Assembly (NCBI GenBank): GCA_017307915.1
Contig: JAFKGG010000363.1
Coordinates: forward strand, 648-64,647
Length of the DNA: 64,000 nt
From: Burkholderiales bacterium
Lineage (GTDB): Bacteria; Pseudomonadota; Gammaproteobacteria; Burkholderiales; Burkholderiaceae_E
Reading direction: 5' to 3'
Part shown: one piece after another, positions 1 to 8,404 of the stretch
How the letters are laid out: every line of letters begins with the position of its first letter
How positions within the stretch are numbered: the stretch's first letter is position 1
Program-made: the position numbers and the translations under genes
The notes under the pieces: model-generated
Database searches by the model: none
Told to the model about the DNA's origin: nothing
The model's input: the letters and a program-made list of their open reading frames with translations, nothing else

Positions 1-762
1 GTCTTGCATCGGCTTGGCCTGCCGGCCGCGCGCCTGCGCGAGCTCAATCCACGGCTCATCGTTGTGTCGCTGACCGGCTATGGCCAGACGGGCCCGCTGC
101 GAGAGCTGCCCGGGCATGACATCAACTACGCGGCAATCGCCGGTCTTGCGGCGATCTCGGGATCCTCGAACGGCGCGCCGAGTTACGACAGCGGGCTGCC
201 GGTGGCCGACATGGCCGGCGCGATGTTCGCGCTGACCGCCGTTCTGGGGGCTTTGCTCAAGCGCGCCAAGACCGGCGAAGGCGAGCATCTTGATGTTGCC
301 ATTGCGGATTCATTGCTGCACTGGATGACGCCCAGGCTCGGCGCGCGCATGAACGCGCCCGCGCTCGATGCCGATGGCTTCAGGCGCCATCTTCATGCGC
401 GGCCGGGCTATGGATTCTTTCAGGCCGGGTGCGGCCGCTGGCTCGCGCTTGGCGCACTGGAAACGCCGTTCTGGAAGCGCCTGGTGCTTGCGCTGGAGCT
501 CGATGCCTGCGCCACGCCGGCATTCGAGGAGTTCGCCTACCGGTGCGAGCACGCCGAGCAGATCGCGCGGGTGCTGCGGGAGCGTTTCGCGCAGCAGCAA
601 CGATCGTTCTGGCTGGATCGGCTGCAGCGTTTCGACGTGCCGTGCTCACCGGTCAACGACATCGACGGCGCACTGGTGGAGGAACAGTTCATCTCCCGCG
701 ATCTGATCGGAGATCGCGGCGAGGGCCCCATGGTTCGCTTTCCGGCAAGGAGGCGGCCATGA
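1..762 (+). CDS. CaiB/BaiF family III CoA-transferase, 5'-partial
   Basis: The reading frame is open at the left edge, so the N-terminus lies outside the window. The visible residues follow the family III acyl-CoA transferase pattern: a GYGQTGP segment, then GHDINYAA, GLPVADMAGAMFA and KTGEGEHLDVAIADS. These enzymes move CoA between acyl-CoA and free acids in the cytosol through an Asp-linked intermediate; that Asp region is in the GHD/NYAA part of the fold. The protein stops at VRFPARRRP, about 30 residues earlier than usual for the family, which normally ends with a conserved LG-H-EVL-type tail. The last codons contain a good ribosome site (AAGGAGG) and the stop overlaps the ATG of a tiny ORF. 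Substrate unknown; context is CoA-linked degradation. Confidence 0.85.
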   Translation, partial: VLHRLGLPAARLRELNPRLIVVSLTGYGQTGPLRELPGHDINYAAIAGLAAISGSSNGAPSYDSGLPVADMAGAMFALTAVLGALLKRAKTGEGEHLDVAIADSLLHWMTPRLGARMNAPALDADGFRRHLHARPGYGFFQAGCGRWLALGALETPFWKRLVLALELDACATPAFEEFAYRCEHAEQIARVLRERFAQQQRSFWLDRLQRFDVPCSPVNDIDGALVEEQFISRDLIGDRGEGPMVRFPARRRP

Positions 763-833
763 ATTATGGACAGACCTTTAATGAAAAATCAGATGTAAAA
801 AATCAAATTGCAAAGCGAATATGTTTGGAATGA
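759..833 (+). CDS. 24-codon ORF coupled to the CoA-transferase gene
   Basis: ATG overlaps the preceding stop as ATGA and has a strong AAGGAGG site 5 nt upstream, so initiation looks efficient. The predicted peptide starts MNYGQTFNEKSD and is 24 residues, with AT-rich codons quite unlike its neighbours. It has no recognisable domain. It could be a leader peptide, the remnant of a deleted gene whose start is still intact, or chance, because the same AT-rich stretch carries a probable promoter for the next operon. Confidence 0.3.
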   Translation: MNYGQTFNEKSDVKNQIAKRICLE

Positions 834-837
834 TAAT
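808..837 (+). promoter_or_regulatory. putative sigma70 promoter of the UGSC operon
   Basis: TTGCAA at 808-813 and GATAAT at 832-837 (preceded by T) are separated by 18 nt, in the only AT-rich stretch of the region. The predicted start point lies about 10-20 nt before the ATG at 855. Inferred from sequence pattern only. Confidence 0.45.
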
Positions 838-854
838 GGTCAGGACATTTAAGA

Positions 855-1901
855 ATGGAAGCGCACATGACTGAACTGCTCGCCCTGCGTCACCACGTCG
901 AGAACGAAGCCGATGCCATCGACTATTGCTTCGACCAAGGCTGGACTGACGGCTTGCCCGTCGTGCCGCCGACGGAAGGCCGCGTGCGGGCCATGCTCGA
1001 TGCCTCGGGCCTGGAGCCGAAGCATCAGATCGGTTTCATTCCTGAGCGCTGCATCTCGATCACTGCCGAGAAGGTTGCGGTCAACGCCGTGCTGGCGGGC
1101 TGCAAGCCGGAATACATGCCGGTGCTGGTGGCTGCCGTCGAAGGAATCTGCGATCCCGAATGGGCTTTTCACGGCCCGAGCACCACGACCTCCGGGCCGG
1201 CGGTGCTGCTGATCGTGAACGGTCCGATCAGGAACAAGCTGCAGATCAATTCCAAGGAAAGCCTGTTCGGGCCCGGCTGGCGCGCCAACCTGACGATCGG
1301 CCGGGCGCTGCGCCTGGTGATGCGCAACGTCTGCGGCACGCTGCCGGGAACGCTGGACATGTCCACGCTGGGCAATCCCGGCAAGCTTTCCTACGTGATC
1401 GCGGAGAACGAAGAAGAGAGCTCCTGGACGCCGTTTCACGTCGACCGTGGTTTCCGCGCCGACCAGAGCGCGGTCACCGTCATGGCCGCCGACGGCCCTT
1501 GCCAGATCTTCAACCAGTTGTCCGATACGCCGGAGCAGTTGCTGTTGACGATGGCGGACAACATGCGCATCTCCGGCGGCGTGGTGGGGCAGACCTACTA
1601 CGTCGTGATCCTTCCGGGCGAACACCACAAGATCGTGGCCGATGCCGGATGGAGCAAACGCGACGTGCAGAACTTCCTGTTCCAGCACACCTACAACAAC
1701 TATGCCCATCTGCGCCGGACCGGCAGGTTCCCGATGCCGATCAAGCCGGGCGATGAGTATCGGATGCGCCCGCTCGTCACCTCGCCGGACATGATCTTCG
1801 TGCTTGCGGCGGGCGGCACGGTGGGTGCGTTTTCGGCCTTCATTCCCGGGTGGGCCAAGGCAGGCTGGTCCCGGGCCGTTACCAAGGAGATCAAGCAATG
1901 A
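855..1901 (+). CDS. large partner protein of a UGSC-type operon
   Basis: 348 residues, no signal peptide, no transmembrane segment, hence cytosolic. The N-terminal part contains the stretch GWTDGLPVVPPTEGRV; Cys residues occur at GCKPEY, GICDPE, RNVCGT and DGPCQ. I recognise it only as the type of protein found beside UGSC-motif (seleno)proteins; its own activity is not known to me. It is translationally coupled to that protein (ATGA overlap at 1898), with an AAGGAGA site inside its own 3' end, so the two probably work as a complex. Start could also be the ATG at 867. The upstream CoA-transferase and the nearby acyl-CoA genes suggest a role in degradation of an unusual carboxylate, but that is inference. 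Confidence 0.6.
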   Translation: MEAHMTELLALRHHVENEADAIDYCFDQGWTDGLPVVPPTEGRVRAMLDASGLEPKHQIGFIPERCISITAEKVAVNAVLAGCKPEYMPVLVAAVEGICDPEWAFHGPSTTTSGPAVLLIVNGPIRNKLQINSKESLFGPGWRANLTIGRALRLVMRNVCGTLPGTLDMSTLGNPGKLSYVIAENEEESSWTPFHVDRGFRADQSAVTVMAADGPCQIFNQLSDTPEQLLLTMADNMRISGGVVGQTYYVVILPGEHHKIVADAGWSKRDVQNFLFQHTYNNYAHLRRTGRFPMPIKPGDEYRMRPLVTSPDMIFVLAAGGTVGAFSAFIPGWAKAGWSRAVTKEIKQ

Positions 1902-2446
1902 TCGAGCTCATGGATCCCACCCGCGAAATCGAAGGCGGGCAGGCGGCCTACGCGCCGCGGCCGGCCTCGCTCGCCGGCAAGCGTGTCGCGTTGATCGAGA
2001 ACACGAAATACAACTCCGACAACATCCTGAAGCGCATCGGCGATCTGCTCGTGCGTGACTACGGCGCTGCCTCGTACAAGATCTACCGCAAGCGCTATTC
2101 CAGCGTGCCGGCGCACGAGGAAATCCTGCGCGACGTGCAGGAGAACTGCGACGTCATGGTCGCCGGTGTCGGCGATTGCGGCTCCTGCTCGTCCGGTTCG
2201 GTGCTCGACGGCATCCTGCTGGAAATGCGCAACATTCCGTCGGCAAGCATCATCACCCACCTGTTCAAGAACACCGGGCGCGCGATGGCCCGGCAATGGG
2301 GCGATCCCGACTACCGGTTCCTGATCATGGAGCATCCGATCGCGAACCTGCCCGACGATCTGTTGCAGCAACGCGCCGAAACCATCGTCGGCCAGGTGGT
2401 GGAACTGCTGCTCACCGATCCGATCGAGCTGAGGAAGGCGGCATGA
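1898..2446 (+). CDS. UGSC-family protein, Cys variant (CGSC motif)
   Basis: 182 residues, cytosolic. The key feature is VGDCGSCSSGS with Cys94-Gly-Ser-Cys97, the motif in which related proteins carry selenocysteine (U-G-S-C). Here the codon for residue 94 is TGC, so it is a plain cysteine. Family members are thought to be redox or reductase-type proteins; no substrate has been established that I can name. The start ATG overlaps the upstream stop and the stop overlaps the downstream start, so three genes form a tight operon: large partner, UGSC protein, small CxxC protein. The assignment rests on the motif plus neighbour arrangement. Confidence 0.65.
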   Translation: MIELMDPTREIEGGQAAYAPRPASLAGKRVALIENTKYNSDNILKRIGDLLVRDYGAASYKIYRKRYSSVPAHEEILRDVQENCDVMVAGVGDCGSCSSGSVLDGILLEMRNIPSASIITHLFKNTGRAMARQWGDPDYRFLIMEHPIANLPDDLLQQRAETIVGQVVELLLTDPIELRKAA

Positions 2447-2700
2447 GCGCGCAACTCGATGATTTTCGGCGCGCGCTGACGCCGACCCGCGAGGGTCTCG
2501 AGGCGGCAGGCTTCGATTTCGAAGTCAGCGAGGTGGAAGGCCGCATGAAGCTGAAGGTGATTGCCGGCGCCGGGGCATGCGAAGACTGCCTGGTGCCCAA
2601 ATCCCTGTTCAGGGACATGGCGGTTGCGGAGATCCGCGAGGCCGGCTTGCCCGAGCGCGACTTCGACATCGTCTATCCGGTCGACGGCAGGCGCTCATGA
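2443..2700 (+). CDS. small CxxC protein, third gene of the UGSC operon
   Basis: 85 residues. Start ATG overlaps the preceding stop (ATGA). The only motif visible is a Cys pair in GACEDCLVPK near residues 41-44, followed by an amphipathic helix. The fold may be a small alpha/beta domain; no known family is assigned. The CxxC pair beside a CGSC protein suggests thiol chemistry or metal binding in the same complex. It ends 19 bp before the 3' end of the convergent GntR gene. Confidence 0.5.
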   Translation: MSAQLDDFRRALTPTREGLEAAGFDFEVSEVEGRMKLKVIAGAGACEDCLVPKSLFRDMAVAEIREAGLPERDFDIVYPVDGRRS

Positions 2701-2719
2701 ACGGCGGCTCCGCCGGGGT

Positions 2720-3457
2720 TCAGCGCGGCGGAGTCATCTCAAGAGCCGGCGCCTGGGACAGGTATTTCTTTTCCAGGCGCTTCAGCGATGCCTCCATCTC
2801 GGCCACGGCGGCATCCGCGTCGCCGGCAGCGAAATGCTTCAGGAAGCGCCGGCGCGAGGGCGCGATGAAGCTGTTGTCGTAGGGGGGGATGCTGGCAATG
2901 AACTTTGCCATGATGTCGAGCACGCCGTTCATGACCGCCATCGTGATCGGATTGCCGGCGATGCGCGCGAGCATGCGATGAAACTCGAGATGGAGCCGGA
3001 TGCGCGCTTCGAAATCGCCGTCCCGGCGTGCCTGCTCCGCCGCGTCGATGTTGGCGGACAGCGCGGCGATGTCTTCGGCGGTCGCCTTCTCGCAGGCTAC
3101 GCGAATGATCGCGGATTCGTACATGATCCGCGCCTGGGTCAGATCCTGCGGCTTGATACCGCCGAGATGGTACATGTCCATCAGCGTCGATCCGATGGCG
3201 CTGCTGCCGCCGTTCTGGATGACGGCTCCGCCTCGTACCCCGGTTTGCAGCCGGATCAGGCCGCCGTGTTCGAGCGAGCGCAAGGCCTCGCGCAGCGTAT
3301 TGCGGGAAACGCCGAACTGCTCGGCCAGGATGCGTTCGGAGGGCAGCCGGGAGCCGACTTGCAGCCGCCCGGCGGCGATCTGGGCGCGGATCTGCAAGGC
3401 AATGTCGTCGGAGACCCGTATGGCCTTGACGCGCTGGAAATCTGGGGTGCTGGACAT
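2720..3457 (-). CDS. GntR-family regulator, FadR/FCD type
   Basis: 245 residues. Residues about 15-80 form the winged helix (LPSERILAEQFGVSRNTLREALRSLEHGGLI), and residues about 90-225 the all-helical FCD effector domain with conserved Asp/His metal-site residues (LHLEFHRMLARIAGN). Such proteins bind organic acids or acyl-CoAs and release DNA. It lies 58 bp downstream of, and on the same strand as, the acyl-CoA dehydrogenase gene, so both are probably cotranscribed and the protein is autoregulated from the 4.7-kb intergenic region, where TTCAAC repeats and a TGGT-N3-ACC element occur. It probably controls the CoA catabolic genes on both sides. Confidence 0.85.
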   Translation of the reverse strand: MSSTPDFQRVKAIRVSDDIALQIRAQIAAGRLQVGSRLPSERILAEQFGVSRNTLREALRSLEHGGLIRLQTGVRGGAVIQNGGSSAIGSTLMDMYHLGGIKPQDLTQARIMYESAIIRVACEKATAEDIAALSANIDAAEQARRDGDFEARIRLHLEFHRMLARIAGNPITMAVMNGVLDIMAKFIASIPPYDNSFIAPSRRRFLKHFAAGDADAAVAEMEASLKRLEKKYLSQAPALEMTPPR

Positions 3458-3515
3458 AGCCGAATGATAGCGGCAGCGTCGCGCCGTCGCACCGGCCTGG
3501 CGCTGCCGGGCGGCG

Positions 3516-4673
3516 TCACAGCGCTTCGCTGCCTTGCGCGAGCAGCTTCTTTGCGACCGCGTTGCGCAGCACCTCCGACGCGCCCTCGTAGATGCGCAAC
3601 ACGCGCACGTCGCGATAGATGCGCTCCACCTGGAACCCCCGGGTATAGCCGGCGGCGCCGAACAGTTGCACCGCCGTATCCGCGGCGCGCCCGGCGGCTT
3701 CGGAGCAGAAGATCTTGGTCATGGCGCTGATCGCCGATGCATCCTCGCCCGCGTCGATGCGCCGGGCGCCGTCGAGGACCATCGTCCACCCGGCATGCAG
3801 TTCGGTGGCGACGTCTGCCAGCATGTGCTGCACGACCTGGTTGGAGGCGAGCGGCTGGCCGCCGACCGTGCGGGTGCGTACGTGTTCCAGGGTGAGATCG
3901 AGCGCGAAGGCGCCCATGCCGACGGCGATGGCTGCCACGTTCAGGCGGCCTTCGTTCAGGCTTTCCATCGCGTACTGGAAACCTTGCCCCTCGGCGCCGA
4001 GCAAAGCCTCTGCCGGCACGGCGCAGTCGTGAAACGCCACCTCGAACAGACCATCCAGCGTCGTGCCCATGGTCGGCATAGGCGGGCCGATGCTCATGCC
4101 GCTCTGGCGCGCGGGCACCAGGAAAGCGGAGATGGACGACTTCAAGCCCGCATCGGCTGCCGTTCTGGCGAAAACGACGAACAGGCCCGCCTTGTCGGCA
4201 TTGGAAATGTAGGTCTTGGCGCCGTTGATGACGTAGCCCTCGGACGTTCTGGCGGCCCGGGTGCGCATGGCCGCCAGATCCGAGCCGGCTTGCGCTTCGG
4301 TCAGCGCGAACGCCACGCCGCAGTCGCCCGCCGCCATCGCGGGCAGCCAGCGATGCTGCTGCTGCGCCGAGCCGTGCCGGACGATGCTTTTGCTGCTCGG
4401 GCCGAGCGCGACGCGCAGGAACGACCAGAACTGCGGCGGCAGACGCCCCAGTTCCCTGACGACGTTCACGGTGGGCAGCATGCCGAGCGCCATCCCGCCG
4501 AACTCCTCCGGAATGCGCATGCCGTAGTAGCCCAGTTCGCGCAGCGCCTGATCGACGGCCGCGGGGACGCAGTTGCTGCGGCTGAACGAAGGCTCATGCA
4601 GCAGCAGATCGTCGACCAGCCGCCGGGTCTGCGTGCGCATCTTCCCGATTTCTTCCGGGCTGACGTCATTCAT
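3516..4673 (-). CDS. acyl-CoA dehydrogenase
   Basis: 385 residues, the normal length for the medium-chain acyl-CoA dehydrogenase superfamily. Seen are the FAD/substrate motif ALTEAQAGSDLA, the middle beta domain with KTYISNADKAGLFVVFAR, and the C-terminal helical domain with IYRDVRVLRIYEGASEV, in which the Glu of YEG is the likely catalytic base. It oxidises an acyl-CoA to the enoyl-CoA and hands electrons to ETF. The gene is divergent from the Bug receptor/CoA-ligase operon and is followed by a FadR-type regulator, consistent with beta-oxidation of an acid activated by the neighbouring CoA ligase. Confidence 0.9.
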   Translation of the reverse strand: MNDVSPEEIGKMRTQTRRLVDDLLLHEPSFSRSNCVPAAVDQALRELGYYGMRIPEEFGGMALGMLPTVNVVRELGRLPPQFWSFLRVALGPSSKSIVRHGSAQQQHRWLPAMAAGDCGVAFALTEAQAGSDLAAMRTRAARTSEGYVINGAKTYISNADKAGLFVVFARTAADAGLKSSISAFLVPARQSGMSIGPPMPTMGTTLDGLFEVAFHDCAVPAEALLGAEGQGFQYAMESLNEGRLNVAAIAVGMGAFALDLTLEHVRTRTVGGQPLASNQVVQHMLADVATELHAGWTMVLDGARRIDAGEDASAISAMTKIFCSEAAGRAADTAVQLFGAAGYTRGFQVERIYRDVRVLRIYEGASEVLRNAVAKKLLAQGSEAL

Positions 4674-4730
4674 GGTTCGTGCCTGTGAAAGGGATGCTTG
4701 ACGCTCCAGTGGGGCAAATCTATCATTAAG

Positions 4731-4767
4731 TGGTTCAACCGTTCAACAGATCATCCATTCAACAGAT
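4731..4767. promoter_or_regulatory. phased TTCAAC repeats with TGGT-N3-ACC element
   Basis: Between the divergent dehydrogenase and Bug genes, TTCAAC occurs at 4734, 4742 and 4758 (spacing 8 and 16), the last two within TTCAACAGAT copies. The first copy lies in GGTTCAACC, a perfect palindrome that also fits the TNGT-N3-AC pattern bound by many FadR/VanR-type GntR proteins. It is a likely operator for the GntR protein encoded at 2720-3457. Confidence 0.4.
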
Positions 4768-4922
4768 GAGCCAGTAGTTGGCTGAAGCCTCGGGCGCGGC
4801 CCGCAGCGCCGCTGCCGACAGTCATCGATTGCCGCGATCGGCCCCCCATGGCAGGCCAGGGCGGGCCGGCGCTGAATCCGGCAGAGATTCCCAGCCTTCA
4901 GAAGTTCATGAGGAGACGCATG

Positions 4923-5888
4923 ATGAAACTCGCAAGAATCGTTCTCTCGGCGCTGCTCGCGCTGCACGTCCTTCCGCTTTACGCGCAGAGCGCCGCCAGG
5001 CCGATTCGCCTGGTCGTTCCGTATCCGCCCGGAGGCATCGCCGACATGCTCGCGCGGGAGGTCGCCACGCCGCTGGCGGCGGTGCTGGGGCAGGCGGTCG
5101 TCATCGAGAACAAGGGCGGCGGCGCGGGCGCCTTGGGCTCCTCGCTGGTCAAGAACGCCGAACCCGACGGCTTGACGCTGCTGTTCACCAACGTTGGGCC
5201 GAGCGCGATCGCGCCGGCGATGAGCAAAGCGCCGCCGTACGACGCGGTGGCGGACTTCCGCGCCGTGACGCTCGTGTCCCGGGCGCCGTTGATGCTGGTC
5301 GCTCGAAGCGACGCCGGCTTCAACGACATCCGCCAGTTGATCGCGGCCGCCAAGGCAAAGCCGGCCGCAATCGAGTACTCGTCGGCGGGCGTCGGATCCT
5401 TCGGTCATCTGTCGACCGAGCTGTTCGCGCAGGCGGCGGGTATCCGCCTGCTGCATGTGCCCTACCAGGGGCAGGCGCCTGCGACGCTCGCCTTGTTGAC
5501 GGGCGAAGTGAAGATCGCGCTGACTTCGCCTTCGGCGCAGCTCTTCGACATGGTCCGCAGCGGCAAGCTCCGCCTGCTGGGCGTTTCCACCACCAAACCG
5601 ACGGAGCTGGTGCCGGGTGCGCAGCCCATCGCCGACGTCATCCCCGGCTTCGATTCCCAGTATTGGTTCGGCATCGTAGCCCCGGCGAAAGTGAGCGATG
5701 CGGCGGTGGCGCGGATCGACGGTGCCATGCGCAAAGTGCTGGCCGACCCTGCGATCGCCGCCAAGTTCCGGACCATCGGCAATGAAATCGGAAGCGGCAC
5801 GCCGGCGCTGTTCCAGAAGCTGATCGCCGACGAGGCTTCGCGCTGGAAAGAGGTCGTGAAGGCCGCGAACATCCAGAGCGCCGACTGA
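4923..5888 (+). CDS. Bug-family (TTT) periplasmic solute receptor
   Basis: 321 residues from the ATG chosen because AGGAGA lies 6 nt upstream; longer starts (4848, 4908, 4920) would bury the signal peptide. MKLARIVLSALLALHVLPLYAQ is a typical Sec signal. The mature part begins with RPIRLVVPYPPGG and shows PDGLTLLFTN, SSAGVGSFGHLS and HVPYQGQAPA, the standard Bug motifs that bind carboxylates. No TctA/TctB membrane subunits are nearby, as is usual for the many orphan Bug genes in Burkholderiales. It leads the operon with a CoA ligase and CoA-transferase, and so probably senses or captures their substrate. Confidence 0.9.
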   Translation: MKLARIVLSALLALHVLPLYAQSAARPIRLVVPYPPGGIADMLAREVATPLAAVLGQAVVIENKGGGAGALGSSLVKNAEPDGLTLLFTNVGPSAIAPAMSKAPPYDAVADFRAVTLVSRAPLMLVARSDAGFNDIRQLIAAAKAKPAAIEYSSAGVGSFGHLSTELFAQAAGIRLLHVPYQGQAPATLALLTGEVKIALTSPSAQLFDMVRSGKLRLLGVSTTKPTELVPGAQPIADVIPGFDSQYWFGIVAPAKVSDAAVARIDGAMRKVLADPAIAAKFRTIGNEIGSGTPALFQKLIADEASRWKEVVKAANIQSAD

Positions 5889-5926
5889 ACCCGAGCCGCA
5901 CCGGCGCACACACGAAGACGCACGAC

Positions 5927-7597
5927 ATGCAGCAACCCCGGCTTTACGACGAAGATGTCGGTCGCCGCCATTACGAAAGCGGCGCCTGGACGTCGCGCCT
6001 GCTCGTGGATTACTTCGACGAGCGCGCGGCAGCCGCGCCCGGCAAGACGGCCATCGTCGAGGCGCATCGAACCTGGACTTATCACGCGCTGCAGCGGGCG
6101 ACCCGGAACCTGGCCGCCTCGCTGCTGCGGCTCGGCGTCGGCCGTGGCGACGTCATCGCCGCACAGTTGCCGAACTGGGCCGAGCTGCCGATCGTTCATC
6201 TCGCCGCCGATCGCATCGGCGCGATCTTCATGCCGCTGTCGGAGGGCTTTCGCGAAGCCGAGCTGTCTCATCTATTGCAGCAGGCGCAGGCCCGCGTGCT
6301 GTTCTGCGCCGCCTCGCTGCGGGGTCAGAGCCCGCTGGCGCTCATCGAACGGTTGCGGCCACGATTGCCGGCGCTGGAACACGTGCTGGCGGTGCGGGCT
6401 GCCGAGCCGATGGCCTGCTTCGAAACCCTGGCGGCGGACGAGCGCTGGCGAGCCGGCGACGGCGAAGCTCGCCTCGCCGCCGCGCGCGGTACGGCCGACG
6501 ATCCGTCGCACGTGATGGTGTCGTCCGGCTCCACCGGCATGCCGCGCTGCAGCCTGTATAGCGACAACAATACCGCCGTGAAGTTGCAGCAGCAGTACGT
6601 GCAGGCGGCCGGCATCACGTCGGACGACATCGCCGCGGCGCTGGCGCCGGCCGGCACGGGTTCGACCGGCTACAACTATCCCATTCTTGCCATGCTGCTC
6701 AACGGCGGCACCTCAGTGCTGCTTGAACACTGGAGCGGCACTCGCTTGCAGGAAGCGCTCGACCTGATACGGGAGCATCGCTGCACCATCGCGGTCGCGG
6801 TGCCGGCCCAGCTCGTCAAACTGGCCGGTCTGGCCGGGCACGCCAGCGGGTCGATGCCACGCCTGCGGGTGGTGACCAATGCCGGCGCGAAACTGCCTGC
6901 GAGCGTCGCGCAAGCCGTGGAGCAGGTCTTCGGCTGCAAGGTGCAGAGCATCTACGGCACGTCGGAGGCGGGCGCCGCCAGCATGACCAGCATCCACGAT
7001 CCGGACCTGAAGCGCCGCACCACGGTGGGCCGCCCATTGACCGGGCAGGAAGTGCGCATCGTCGCCGACGACGGATCGGTTCTGCCCGATGGGCAGGCCG
7101 GCGAGATCTGCTGGCGCGGCTCGAACAAGAGCTTTGGTTTCCTGAACGATGCGGCGTCGACGGCCAAAGTATGGGATGCGGAAGGCTGGCTGCACAGCGG
7201 CGATCTCGGCCTCATCGACCCGGACGGCTATCTGCAGATCGTTGGCCGGAAGAAGGACATGATCGTTCGTGGTGGGCAGAACATCAATCCGGGCGCCATC
7301 GAGGAAGTGCTGCTGGAGCACCCGTCGGTTCGCGAAGTGGCGGTCGTTCCGTTCGACGACGAGGTGCTCGGCGAGCGCATCGCTGCGTGCATCGTGGCCG
7401 CGGATGAAGACCTGACGCTGGAATCGCTCAAGGCGCTGGTACTGGCTCGCGGCATGGCCGTCTGGCATCAACCGGAACTGCTGATCCGTCTCGACGAGCT
7501 GCCGCGCAACGCCGGCGGCAAGGTCGACAAGCGATCGCTGGCCGCTCTGGCTTCGCGAGTGGCGAGCGGCGATACGAAAGCCGCTGCTTCAGCATGA
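5927..7597 (+). CDS. AMP-forming acyl-CoA synthetase (ANL superfamily)
   Basis: 556 residues. Core motifs are present: the phosphate-binding loop MVSSGSTGMPRCSL, the YGTSEAGA adenine motif, HSGDLGLIDPDGYLQIVGR with the hinge Asp/Arg, RKKDMIVRGGQNINP and the C-terminal catalytic lysine segment PRNAGGKVDKR. The loop lacks the usual Lys of TGxPK (Arg-Cys here). The enzyme activates a carboxylic acid to its CoA ester through an acyl-adenylate in the cytosol; the acid is probably the ligand of the upstream Bug protein. It resembles cyclohexanecarboxylate/dihydroxybenzoate-type ligases in motif style. The stop overlaps the downstream CoA-transferase start. Confidence 0.9.
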   Translation: MQQPRLYDEDVGRRHYESGAWTSRLLVDYFDERAAAAPGKTAIVEAHRTWTYHALQRATRNLAASLLRLGVGRGDVIAAQLPNWAELPIVHLAADRIGAIFMPLSEGFREAELSHLLQQAQARVLFCAASLRGQSPLALIERLRPRLPALEHVLAVRAAEPMACFETLAADERWRAGDGEARLAAARGTADDPSHVMVSSGSTGMPRCSLYSDNNTAVKLQQQYVQAAGITSDDIAAALAPAGTGSTGYNYPILAMLLNGGTSVLLEHWSGTRLQEALDLIREHRCTIAVAVPAQLVKLAGLAGHASGSMPRLRVVTNAGAKLPASVAQAVEQVFGCKVQSIYGTSEAGAASMTSIHDPDLKRRTTVGRPLTGQEVRIVADDGSVLPDGQAGEICWRGSNKSFGFLNDAASTAKVWDAEGWLHSGDLGLIDPDGYLQIVGRKKDMIVRGGQNINPGAIEEVLLEHPSVREVAVVPFDDEVLGERIAACIVAADEDLTLESLKALVLARGMAVWHQPELLIRLDELPRNAGGKVDKRSLAALASRVASGDTKAAASA

Positions 7598-8388
7598 CGA
7601 CGCCAATACAACCCAGCATGGCCGAAGTGATGGCCGTTCTCTTGTCGCGCGATATTGCGGACGGCGAGAAAGCCATCATCGGCACCAACTCGGATCTGCA
7701 GCTGGCGGCCTGCAACCTGGCGCGGCTGCGCCAGGCGCCGCGGCTGTGGTGGGTGTCCGGCCCCGGAGGCATGGTCAATCCCAGCCGGGACCACCTGGCA
7801 TCGACCGCCGATCATGACAACATCGATACGGCCGAGGCGTGGATGGATTTGCCGGACATGGTGGAGTTCATCGACTGGCGCATCCATTTCTTCGACTTTG
7901 CCATTCTGTCGGCGATTCAGGTCGATCGCTTCGGCAACATCAACACGACGCTGGTCGGCGATGCCGCGAAGCCATCGCTGCGCGGTCCCGGCACCGTGGG
8001 CCTGAGCGCGCTGTGCGGGCTGTCGCGGCGCTTCAATGTCGTGATGGCCAACCATACGCGCCATGCCTTCGTGCCCAAGGTCGATTTCATCTCGGGTGCG
8101 GGGCATCTGGATGGCGGCGATTCGCGCGAGCGGCGCGGACTGCCGGCGGGCGGGCCGCGGCTGGTGGTATCGCCGCTGGGCGTGTTCGACTTCCATCCGG
8201 CGTCGCGGCAGATGCGGATTCGATCGATTCATCCCGGCGTCAGCGTCGAACAGATTCAGGCGGCTACCGGCTTCGAGATGCTGGTCGAGGGCTCGCCGCC
8301 GCTGACCGACATGCCTACCGAGGACGAGCTTGCGTTGCTGCGTGCGCGGGTCGATCGCGAAGGCAAGCTGCGCGGGGCAGCGGCTTGA
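7594..8388 (+). CDS. class I CoA-transferase, beta-type subunit
   Basis: 264 residues, ATG overlapping the ligase stop. It matches the B subunit of glutaconate-type and IpdAB-type CoA-transferases: VDRFGNINTTLVGD, LRGPGTVGLSALCGLSRR and the C-terminal LVVSPLGVFDF and IHPGVSVEQIQAATGFEM segments. The position where true transferases carry the catalytic Glu (an E-N/S-G loop) reads VSGPGGM here, with no Glu visible, so the pair might be a CoA hydrolase of the IpdAB kind rather than a transferase. Unusually, the beta gene precedes the alpha gene. Confidence 0.85.
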   Translation: MTTPIQPSMAEVMAVLLSRDIADGEKAIIGTNSDLQLAACNLARLRQAPRLWWVSGPGGMVNPSRDHLASTADHDNIDTAEAWMDLPDMVEFIDWRIHFFDFAILSAIQVDRFGNINTTLVGDAAKPSLRGPGTVGLSALCGLSRRFNVVMANHTRHAFVPKVDFISGAGHLDGGDSRERRGLPAGGPRLVVSPLGVFDFHPASRQMRIRSIHPGVSVEQIQAATGFEMLVEGSPPLTDMPTEDELALLRARVDREGKLRGAAA

Positions 8389-8404
8389 ATCCGGGGATGC
8401 CAAG

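Noticed and set aside
849..1898. 349-codon minus-strand ORF
   Set aside because: Exactly antisense to the UGSC large-partner gene; composition is His/Arg/Gly-rich as expected for a shadow frame in GC-rich DNA.
2179..2190. selenocysteine in the UGSC motif
   Set aside because: The codon at the U position is TGC, so it is cysteine; no in-frame TGA or SECIS hairpin.
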